A stretch of 28,929 nucleotides of DNA from Deltaproteobacteria bacterium (GTDB lineage Bacteria; Desulfobacterota; Desulfarculia; Desulfarculales; Desulfarculaceae): positions 1 to 28,929 of the forward strand of contig JAHLLK010000073.1 in the NCBI GenBank assembly GCA_020444165.1, read 5' to 3'. Every line of letters starts with the position of its first letter. Positions within the stretch are counted from its first letter, which is position 1. Made by a program: the position numbers and the translations under genes. The notes below the pieces were generated by a model, which did no database searches, was not told the DNA's origin, and saw only the letters and a program-made list of their open reading frames with translations. Positions 23,745-28,929 of the stretch are shown piece after piece.

Positions 23745-24088
23745 CCCGGTTGGCTGCCAGTGCAGCCAGGGCATTGGCCGGGCATTGGCCGACCAAAAAC
23801 CCCACGAAAAGCCAATAAAACCAAGGTGGTGCCATAGCAACCACCCCAAAGCCTAAAATGGTCGGTAAGAAATCGCCAAAAGGAGACCACAACGCACGCG
23901 CGCACGTGCGCGCAATAAGTGGGAAAATGCCCTGTCAGCCCTGGCAGCGCCCCGCAACCCCTCGCCGTGCCTGCCAAAACCCCTGCCACCCCAAACCCAA
24001 AATGCCCTGGCAATGGGGTGGCAGCCCCACCCTGGCCGGCGGCAGACAACAGTAAGGGGGTGCGGGGGGCGAGCGCGGTGGCGGACAT
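23741..24088 (-). CDS. Possible coupled ORF across the repeat region
   Basis: A 115-residue frame starting at the ATG that shares one base with the primase stop (TGATG) and ending in ATGA with the next gene. Both junctions look like real translational coupling. Against it, third-position GC is visibly lower than in neighbouring genes, and the sequence is full of repeats and palindromes. The predicted protein is rich in Gly, Cys, Trp and Phe and matches no family I know. It is listed because of the junctions, as a low-confidence alternative to non-coding regulatory DNA. Confidence 0.25.
   Translation of the reverse strand: MSATALAPRTPLLLSAAGQGGAATPLPGHFGFGVAGVLAGTARGCGALPGLTGHFPTYCAHVRACVVVSFWRFLTDHFRLWGGCYGTTLVLLAFRGVFGRPMPGQCPGCTGSQPG
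23751..23768 (-). promoter_or_regulatory. Hairpin just before a start codon
   Basis: On the coding strand TGGCTGC and GCAGCCA form a perfect 7-bp stem with an ACTG loop. The 3' arm ends six bases before the ATG at 23744, where a ribosome would bind. It could limit translation of the 112-residue protein or serve as an operator. Confidence 0.5.
23769..23790. repeat. Tandem 11-bp repeat
   Basis: GGGCATTGGCC occurs twice in direct contact (23769-23779 and 23780-23790). It abuts the hairpin before the ATG at 23744. Confidence 0.75.
23814..23845 (-). terminator. Possible terminator: bulged hairpin and T-rich tail
   Basis: On the coding strand GGTGG and CCACC, with TGC/GCA inside them and one bulged T, form a stem-loop (23825-23845). 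A TTTTATT stretch follows at 23814-23820, after a few GC pairs of spacing. The T tract is interrupted and distant, so this is a weak candidate for a stop of primase-operon transcripts. Confidence 0.25.
23892..23914. repeat. Alternating purine-pyrimidine palindrome
   Basis: Twenty-three bases alternate strictly between purine and pyrimidine. Within them GCGCGCACGTGCGCGC (23898-23913) is a perfect 16-bp palindrome. Such tracts can adopt Z-form or cruciform DNA and can be dimer-binding operators. Confidence 0.75.
23983..24024. repeat. 11-bp inverted repeat with inner hairpin
   Basis: CTGCCACCCCA (23983-23993) is the exact reverse complement of TGGGGTGGCAG (24014-24024), with a 20-base loop. The loop contains TGCC-CT-GGCA, a small second hairpin. 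There is no adjoining T-run on either side, so an intrinsic terminator is unlikely. Confidence 0.7.
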
Positions 24089-26460
24089 CAGGCGGCCTCC
24101 GTGTCCCACGCCTCGTCGATCAGGCGTATGCCCACTGCCCACTTGTCGCGTTTGCCTCCCGTGGTCTTGCGATCGTCCTCATAAGAGACGATCTCGCGCA
24201 GCTCGCGCCAGAACCAGTTGTCCGCCAGTGGCTTGACCCCCGATCGCTTGCAATAGGCTTGATAGGCCGCGTACACCGAGGCCTTGAGCACCTCGGTGGT
24301 GGTGGCCCCCAGCTCCGGCTTGTCGGTCAGGCACTCGTCGGCGAAGGCGACGAGTGGGTTGGTTAGCCGCTGGAAGTCAGCGGTCTCGGACATGGTGGTG
24401 GAGCTCTCCTGGAAATAACCGCGCTTGCGCAGCCGGTGCAGCCCCACTAGCGCCCAGGCCAGGAAGCCGGGCAGCTCGGCAATGAGTTTGCCGCGCAACT
24501 CGGGGTCGCGCTCGGCTCCGGTGAAGCGGCGGCGGAAACGCACGATCATCAGCTTGCGCAGGAACCCGTGGGACTTGTCTTGCACCCGGGGCAGGCGGTT
24601 GGTGGAAAAGGCCAACTTGCAGAACGGCCGGAACATGAACCCGTCCTGGTGCTTGTGCGCCGCGTCGATGCGGTCGCCCGACACGATGGCCTTGAACACG
24701 CTGGTCTCCACCAGCCCGGCCCCCACCTCCGGGTAAACGTTCAGCGCCTTGCCGTGCAAGGAAACCCGGTGGAACTCGTTTTGCAGGTTGGCCAGGTCCA
24801 CGTTGCTGCAGTTGTCCTCGCCCACCAGGGCCTGCAAGAGGTCCAGATACGTGCTCTTGCCGTCGCTGCCCGATCCGACCAAGATCAAGGCCTTCTCGAA
24901 ACGGCAATCGGGCCACAGACAATAGCCCGCGAACTCCTGCATCTCGTCGATCACCTCGGGGACCTGCACGGTCTGGCGCAGGAAGCGCTTGACCCGCAGG
25001 CAGTCCTCGGGGTGGTGGGGGTCGAAGCTCACCGGGAACTGGTAGGTGGCGCGCCACTTGGGGTGGTGGGGCGTGACCTCCCAGGTGTCCAGGTCCAGCA
25101 TGCCATTCAGCAGGCACATCTTGGCGGGGGTGTGGTTCATGACCTCGCCCTCGGGCAGGGTGGACAAGTGCGCCACCTGGCTGGCCGCGTCCTGGGCCCG
25201 GGCCGTGGTGGCGTAGACCCCCAGGCGCTCCAGCGCCTCGGCCACCAAGTCCGTGTGGGGCATGACCCGGTAATGGGTCCCCACCCATTGGTAGGTGAGC
25301 CGCGTCTCACGCTCGGTCACCAAGTCGATGGTGTCTAGGATGTCCCGGGCCAGGAGGTTGGGACGGAAGGTCCGCCGGCCGTCCGCGCCGTGGACCCAGT
25401 ATTTGCCCGGCCCCTCGGTGTCGTCCCCCTCTGGGTCGGGCTCGGCCTCGATCGCCGGTGCCGCGTCGGCCAGGGCCCAAAGCTCCGCCGCCGTGTGGCC
25501 GTGGCGCTGGAACCAGTCGGTGAGATCCTGGCCGTGATTGGCCGGAAGCTCGCCGCCTGGCCCCAGCATCTCCCGGGGCCACTCGATTACCCGCACGCTG
25601 GCCGCCACGTCCCCCAGGGCCCGGGACGCCCTGGCCGCGCCGTCCAGGCCCTGGGGGTCCGCGTCGTAGGCCAGGATCACGTCTCGGCTCCGAAAGGCCT
25701 CGGTAAACTCCGGCTTCCAGGTGCCGGCCCCTCCCGTCTGGGTGGCCGCGTTCAGCCCGGCCGAGAGCGCCCGCAGCGTGTCCGGCTCGCCCTCGCAGAG
25801 CCAGACCGGCTCATCCGGGCGCCACTCCCGCGGCGGCGGGTAGAGCCGGGCCGAGCCGTAGCCCTTGCCCCAGGAGATGATCTTGTGCTCCGCCGCCCCG
25901 GGCTGGTAGAGCCGGGCATTCATGAGCCGGCCAGCGTCATCCCGCACGGGGATGGCCACCCGCTCTTGGCCCCGTTCGGAGGTCCAGAGCCGCAGGTCCC
26001 GGGCCTGCATCACCTCGCGCGACCAGCCGCGCTCCTTCTTTAGGCGGGCCAGCCAGCGCTCCGGCAAGGCCGGCAGCCGGTCCCAATCCGCCTCCGGGAT
26101 GACCTTGGGCTCCTCCTTCTTGGGCTCCTCGTTTTTGCCGGTCCGTTTGGACGATTTGGCCCGTTGGTTTGACGCGGCCCCGCCTGTGCCGAACTTCCGG
26201 GGGAACTCCTTGAAGGCCGCCTTGTTGTCCAGGCCGTTGACCTCGCCCCAGAGCTTGATCAGGTCGCCCCCGCCGCAACTGGAGGAGCAATTATAAACAT
26301 CTGTTTTGTAGTTGTAGCTGAACGAGGGGTTGTTCTCCCCGTGGATGGGGCACAGCCCTTTCAACTCGCCCCGGCCGGCCTGGTGTTGGGTGACCTTGAA
26401 CAGGCTCGCGGCGATCTCCCGCCGGCGGTTCTCGCCGAGGTTGTCCAGCGCCCAGCCCAT
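24088..26460 (-). CDS. Phage primase-helicase (CHC2, Toprim, SF3 helicase)
   Basis: A 790-residue replication protein. Residues 35-65 carry the CHC2 zinc-finger (C37, H40, C58, C62) that recognises template DNA. Residues about 217-295 are a Toprim fold with the conserved acidic Glu in LCEGEPD (222-228) and the DAD motif (266-268), which bind metal for primer synthesis. Residues about 350-500 are D5_N-like. Residues 525-680 are a D5/SF3-type helicase with Walker A VGSGSDGKST (528-537), Walker B LNVYPEVG (573-580) and sensor FSTNRLP. The C-terminal 80 residues are a winged-helix-like tail. Its ATG follows the TAG of the methyltransferase remnant with no gap. It should prime and unwind phage DNA at replication forks. 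Confidence 0.95.
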   Translation of the reverse strand: MGWALDNLGENRRREIAASLFKVTQHQAGRGELKGLCPIHGENNPSFSYNYKTDVYNCSSSCGGGDLIKLWGEVNGLDNKAAFKEFPRKFGTGGAASNQRAKSSKRTGKNEEPKKEEPKVIPEADWDRLPALPERWLARLKKERGWSREVMQARDLRLWTSERGQERVAIPVRDDAGRLMNARLYQPGAAEHKIISWGKGYGSARLYPPPREWRPDEPVWLCEGEPDTLRALSAGLNAATQTGGAGTWKPEFTEAFRSRDVILAYDADPQGLDGAARASRALGDVAASVRVIEWPREMLGPGGELPANHGQDLTDWFQRHGHTAAELWALADAAPAIEAEPDPEGDDTEGPGKYWVHGADGRRTFRPNLLARDILDTIDLVTERETRLTYQWVGTHYRVMPHTDLVAEALERLGVYATTARAQDAASQVAHLSTLPEGEVMNHTPAKMCLLNGMLDLDTWEVTPHHPKWRATYQFPVSFDPHHPEDCLRVKRFLRQTVQVPEVIDEMQEFAGYCLWPDCRFEKALILVGSGSDGKSTYLDLLQALVGEDNCSNVDLANLQNEFHRVSLHGKALNVYPEVGAGLVETSVFKAIVSGDRIDAAHKHQDGFMFRPFCKLAFSTNRLPRVQDKSHGFLRKLMIVRFRRRFTGAERDPELRGKLIAELPGFLAWALVGLHRLRKRGYFQESSTTMSETADFQRLTNPLVAFADECLTDKPELGATTTEVLKASVYAAYQAYCKRSGVKPLADNWFWRELREIVSYEDDRKTTGGKRDKWAVGIRLIDEAWDTEAA

Positions 26461-26619
26461 CTACGCCGCCTCCTTCGCCGTGCCCGGGTGGTTGGCCCGG
26501 TGCACGGACACCGCGTCCGGGTCGTGGTTGATGGCGATGTCCGGGTCCCGGCCCAGGGCCCACTTGAGGCCCAGGCTTGCCCCGCCGCCGCCCGCAAAAA
26601 GATCCACGATCAGGCCCAT
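26461..26619 (-). pseudogene. Remnant of C5-cytosine DNA methyltransferase (N-terminal 52 residues)
   Basis: A 52-residue frame from ATG 26619 to TAG 26463-26461, directly between the m4C/m6A-type methyltransferase stop and the primase start. It begins MGLIVDLFAGGGGASLGLK, the motif I (AdoMet-binding DxFxGxGG) of Dcm-type enzymes, followed by DIAINHDPDAVSVHRANHP, the motif II region typical of phage C5 methyltransferases. The usual protein is over 300 residues and continues with the Pro-Cys active site, ENV and target-recognition regions; none is present. It is therefore a truncated, probably inactive remnant. Both flanking junctions are exact and share TAGATGGGC, consistent with deletion of the rest. 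Confidence 0.8.
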
Positions 26620-27852
26620 CTATGCCACCCCCGGGAGCACCGGTTGCAAGGGCGCGGCGCAGCGCTTGGCCGCGATGTCGGCCAGATAGGCTAAGTTAAG
26701 GTCTAGGCCGATGCCGTGGCGCCCGAGATGGTCGGCAACCCGGCAGGTGGTCCCGGAGCCCACAAAGGGGTCGAGAACCACTGCGGGGGCGGGTTCGCCA
26801 GCGCTGCAGGAGCAAGTGGGGCACCAACCGGTGGTGTGAATCTCCAGTTTGGGCCCCATTCCAATGTTTTTGCCCGCCCATTTCCCGGCCATTGCGGTTT
26901 CTTCTGCCGTTTTCCCGGCCTTGGCAGAGCCGGAGGTGTGGTGGGTTCGCCTTTCGGTTGTCCGTTCCCAGGGCCGGCCGCAATTTGGGCAATTCCCCCG
27001 TGCGCTGGTGCCGGCCAGAATGCAAGTCTCAACCAGAGACTCCGGGAAGGTTGCAAAGTGGGCCTCCGTGGTGGGCTGGGGAGGGATGCTCCAAACCGTG
27101 CGCAGCGACCGCCCGAAAGGGCTTTCTGCTCTCTCGCCTTGTCCGATGTCGTGATGGATCAGGGCACGCTTTCCGCCGGGGAATTTGGAGCCCTTGTGGG
27201 TGGGCACCGCGTGGGCGGCTGCGTTGTGCTTGCCCGAGGCGGCCCACCCCTGCACCCACTTGGCGGTGGCCCGGTGCCGTTCGGTGGTTGCGTACGGCAC
27301 CCGCACGGCGTCTTGGTCGTAAAAATATCTGGAGCATTTTGTCAACAGAAAAATCGTCTCGTGCGACTTTGTGGGGCGGTCCTTGACGCTCTCCGGCATT
27401 GGGTTGGGCTTGGCCCAGATAATTTCACTGCGCAGCCACCAGCCGTCGGCTTGCAGTGCCAGGGCAAAGCGCCAGGGGACGCCACAGAGGTTTTTGGGGC
27501 GCAGGCCGGGGAGGCCCGGTTCCGGGATGATGCCGGCGCGGTCCCGGCGGAACGAGGCTGTGTCACGGGTTCCGGCCGAATAGGCGTCCCCCAGGTTGGC
27601 CCAGACCGTGCCCCAGGGCTTCAGCACCCGCCGCGCCTCGCGGAAAACCTGGATCATCTGGCAAACCCAGCACTCGCCGCAAGGCTCGCCTGTGGCCCAC
27701 CCGAGGCAGTCGTGCGCGGGCTCCAGCCCGATTTGACCTCCGACCCCGTAATCCCGCAGCCCCCAGTACGGTGGGCTCGTCACCACGCAATCCACACTGC
27801 TATCGGCCAAAGGGATCGCCCTGGCGTCGGCCTGGATGAGGAGGTAGCTCAT
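26620..27852 (-). CDS. DNA methyltransferase, beta-class amino (N4-C or N6-A)
   Basis: A 410-residue AdoMet-dependent methyltransferase. Catalytic motif IV TSPPYW (25-30) comes first and the AdoMet-binding motif DPFVGSGTT (361-369) near the C-terminus, the order of beta-class enzymes. SPPYW favours N4-cytosine over N6-adenine, which usually has DPPY. The middle has RPTKSHETIFLLTKCSRYFYD and PFGRSLRTVWSIPPQPT, family regions for target recognition. Cys pairs (CPNCGRPW and WCPTCSC, plus CGECWVC near 60) suggest one or two zinc sites. No restriction endonuclease is nearby, so it likely protects phage DNA or alters gene expression. The start overlaps the previous stop as ATGA. Confidence 0.88.
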   Translation of the reverse strand: MSYLLIQADARAIPLADSSVDCVVTSPPYWGLRDYGVGGQIGLEPAHDCLGWATGEPCGECWVCQMIQVFREARRVLKPWGTVWANLGDAYSAGTRDTASFRRDRAGIIPEPGLPGLRPKNLCGVPWRFALALQADGWWLRSEIIWAKPNPMPESVKDRPTKSHETIFLLTKCSRYFYDQDAVRVPYATTERHRATAKWVQGWAASGKHNAAAHAVPTHKGSKFPGGKRALIHHDIGQGERAESPFGRSLRTVWSIPPQPTTEAHFATFPESLVETCILAGTSARGNCPNCGRPWERTTERRTHHTSGSAKAGKTAEETAMAGKWAGKNIGMGPKLEIHTTGWCPTCSCSAGEPAPAVVLDPFVGSGTTCRVADHLGRHGIGLDLNLAYLADIAAKRCAAPLQPVLPGVA

Positions 27853-28076
27853 GGCTTGATCTCCTCCTCAAGGACTGGCGGGATCTCCATCCAATGGGTC
27901 AACGTCAGGCCGTTAGAGGCTGTCCCCATTGCCGATAATATCCAGGCTCCCTCACCCCAATTTGTCGCCCAGTGGACCATGCAGACGATGACCTGCCCTG
28001 CGTAGTTGAGGCATCGGGCCAGGATTATATGGCCGTCCCGGGGTGCCGTTCGGATGGGCATCCATTCGCAATTCAT
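27849..28076 (-). CDS. Small DUF551-like protein
   Basis: A 75-residue protein starting at the ATG at 28076, which overlaps the ASCH stop as ATGA; a longer frame starting upstream is rejected. The pattern W-x-P-I-R-T-A-P-R-D-G at the start and LTLTHWMEIPPVLEE at the end matches DUF551, a phage family of unknown function with a W-x-P-I start and an H-W-M/x-L/I-P end. The middle is beta-like (IILARCLNYAGQVIVCMVHW). The stop overlaps the methyltransferase start as ATGA. Confidence 0.72.
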   Translation of the reverse strand: MNCEWMPIRTAPRDGHIILARCLNYAGQVIVCMVHWATNWGEGAWILSAMGTASNGLTLTHWMEIPPVLEEEIKP

Positions 28077-28264
28077 GCCATCTCCTCCACCAGTCTCACC
28101 AGCACGCCGCCAGACAGGTAGTGAGGAGAGGTATCGGCGACCGTGGCCGCCGCGTGAATCAGCACCGGTCCGCGGTATTTTGTCGCCCAGGATCGGTTCT
28201 CCACGTCCTTCATCCCCGCCACGATCAGCGAGGCCCAGGGCTGGCGAATAGACAGGCATTTCAC
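28073..28264 (-). CDS. Short ASCH-domain protein, probably truncated
   Basis: A 63-residue protein starting with GTG in a GTGA overlap with the HNH gene. The first 38 residues (CLSIRQPWASLIVAGMKDVE, NRSW, YRGPVLIHAA) match the N-terminal half of an ASCH domain, a PUA-like fold that binds RNA or modified nucleotides. Typical phage ASCH proteins run 130-160 residues and have more strands after the IHAA strand. Here the sequence changes to ADTSPHYLSGGVLVRLVEEM and ends. It is intact as a gene but probably a shortened form. Whether it folds alone is unknown. Confidence 0.72.
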   Translation of the reverse strand: MKCLSIRQPWASLIVAGMKDVENRSWATKYRGPVLIHAAATVADTSPHYLSGGVLVRLVEEMA

Positions 28265-28770
28265 GGTTTCCCCTCCTCTCCGAAAAGCTTTCCCTGTTCA
28301 GCGACTTGGTCCTTCCACGCCTTCCGCCAAGCCGCCCGGCGGGTGTTCTCGGCCGCGGTCTTGGCCCGGTGGCAGGGCGGGCACAGTGCCTGCCGGTTGC
28401 TGAGCCGCCATTGCCACCAGGGGTCGTCGGCATGCGGCAGGGCGTCCACCAGGGCGATGATATGGTCGTCTTGCCAGGGGAGCTCTTCCTCCCGCCAGCA
28501 GTAGATCCATTTGACCGGCCACCAATGCCGGTATCTGGTCATCACCACGAGCGGGTAGCCGCACCCAGCGCAGCAGCCGTTCTGCCGCTCCAGCAGGTGA
28601 TAATTTGGCTGGCTCAACTCCAAAAGGAGGTCCTCGTAGATTTTGAGGCAGGCGGAGTGCCACCTCCAGCGCCGGGGCTCGTGCACCGGCTTGCCGCACC
28701 ACCGGCAAATGCCGGTGGTGGGTGGCACCTCGAAGGAGGGAGGCATGGGCAACGTGCGGTGGTCACTCAT
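28261..28770 (-). CDS. HNH endonuclease
   Basis: A 169-residue protein. The core has WQDDHIIALVDA (99-110) with Asp/His as metal and base residues, LSNRQALCPPCHRAKT (123-138) with Asn125 and C130-x2-C133-H134, and flanking zinc pairs C22-x2-C25 and C67-x2-C70. A 25-residue Trp/Tyr-rich loop (residues 75-98) separates the second zinc pair from the HNH motif. Phage HNH nucleases often sit beside the terminase and help packaging; this one is in the early block, so a recombination, homing or DNA-processing role is equally likely. The start is the ATG at 28770, eight bases inside the previous gene. Confidence 0.83.
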   Translation of the reverse strand: MSDHRTLPMPPSFEVPPTTGICRWCGKPVHEPRRWRWHSACLKIYEDLLLELSQPNYHLLERQNGCCAGCGYPLVVMTRYRHWWPVKWIYCWREEELPWQDDHIIALVDALPHADDPWWQWRLSNRQALCPPCHRAKTAAENTRRAAWRKAWKDQVAEQGKLFGEEGKP

Positions 28771-28929
28771 GATTCATCCCACGAATATTTTTCGGGAATA
28801 TTCGCATGATTATTTTTGCCCTTGGATTTGCGGCGATCTCTGCCGCTCTCCGGCTCGGGAACACCTCCGGCATTAGCCGGCCGTTGACCACCAGGCCCCA
28901 GCGGGGCTCGTCGTGGAGGGTGGGGGCGG
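28763..28929 (-). CDS. C-terminus of an unknown small protein, partial
   Basis: Fifty-four codons of an open frame run in from the right edge to a TGA at 28765-28763, overlapping the HNH start by eight bases. The visible part has WGLVVNGRLMPEVFPSRR followed by AAEIAANPRAKIIMRI, a beta-beta-helix-like pattern seen in small phage proteins of unknown role. The last residues (FPKNIRGMNHE) are basic. The start lies outside the window. The coding case rests on the tight overlap and sensible composition. Confidence 0.55.
   Translation of the reverse strand, partial: APTLHDEPRWGLVVNGRLMPEVFPSRRAAEIAANPRAKIIMRIFPKNIRGMNHE

Larger units (their letters stand above)
23745..24087. other. Repeat- and hairpin-rich spacer between primase and late genes
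   Basis: This 343-bp stretch is the only sizeable region without a confident gene. It has lower GC than its neighbours. It holds a 23-base alternating purine-pyrimidine tract, a 16-bp palindrome, an 11-bp inverted repeat, two copies of AAAATGCCCTG (23924, 23999), an 11-bp tandem repeat, a bulged hairpin and a hairpin just before the ATG at 23744. G-runs lie on the coding strand around 23960-23998. It separates replication from packaging genes. A control region, packaging site or late promoter region are all possible, and none is proven. I see no convincing -35/-10 pair. Confidence 0.6.

Noticed and set aside
23227..23892. 221-residue minus-strand frame
   Set aside because: Only its last 60 codons, starting at an ATGA overlap, fit the operon. 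The front part overlaps the 112-residue gene in another frame.
23983..24024. Intrinsic terminator at the 11-bp inverted repeat
   Set aside because: The loop is 20 bases and no T-run follows on either strand.
26461..26619. A functional C5 methyltransferase
   Set aside because: Only motif I and II regions exist; catalytic Pro-Cys and target-recognition parts are missing.
1..28929. CRISPR array, tRNA gene, integrase, repressor or att site
   Set aside because: I saw no regularly spaced repeats, no cloverleaf-like sequence and no frame with recombinase or repressor motifs.

Overview
The window is part of a lambda-like siphovirus genome, either a prophage or a free phage, with high GC content and very tight gene packing. 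Every gene I can support lies on the minus strand, so transcription runs from high to low coordinates. Successive genes mostly overlap as ATGA or GTGA, or are a few bases apart. The long plus-strand open frames are antisense shadows of GC-rich codons. No integrase, repressor, lysis gene, tRNA, CRISPR array or att site is visible, so whether it is integrated cannot be decided here. The host is probably a high-GC Gram-negative bacterium, possibly a proteobacterium or Desulfobacterota. This rests only on base composition and the lambda-type morphogenesis set, and is weak.

Layout in the direction of transcription. (1) Early/accessory and replication block, 28929-24088: the end of an unknown gene, an HNH endonuclease, a short ASCH-domain protein, a DUF551-like protein, an N4-cytosine/N6-adenine type DNA methyltransferase, a 52-residue remnant of a C5-cytosine methyltransferase, and a large CHC2-Toprim-helicase primase. 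(2) A repeat- and hairpin-rich stretch of about 340 bp, 23745-24087, followed by three small genes. One of these is an IS1595/InsA-like zinc-ribbon plus HTH protein with no transposase domain. (3) Packaging and head block, 22818-13869: small terminase (Nu1-like), large terminase (gpA family), a small HTH protein, gpW-like joiner, lambda-family portal, S49 head protease with a nested scaffold start (C/Nu3 arrangement), a decoration/fibre protein, major capsid protein, gpZ-like and gpFII-like proteins. (4) Tail block, 13867-1: gpU-like terminator, a small acidic-tailed protein, tail tube, the G/GT assembly chaperones joined by a canonical -1 slippery heptamer, a 2247-residue tape measure, a tail hub, a beta-sandwich tail protein, a tail fibre, a small fibre-associated protein, and the start of a hydrophobic protein at the left edge.

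Together these encode DNA replication, modification and packaging into a capsid built by portal, scaffold, protease and capsid protein. They also encode a long non-contractile tail whose length is set by the tape measure. The most notable items are the GGGAAAC frameshift site producing a zinc-ribbon-bearing GT fusion, the internal scaffold start, the methyltransferase remnant fused into the operon by exact junctions, the transposase-derived regulator ahead of the terminase, the structured region at 23745-24087, and three 9-bp iterons beside an HTH gene that ends in an A8 slippery run. I did not find a clearly novel multi-gene defence or mobile system.
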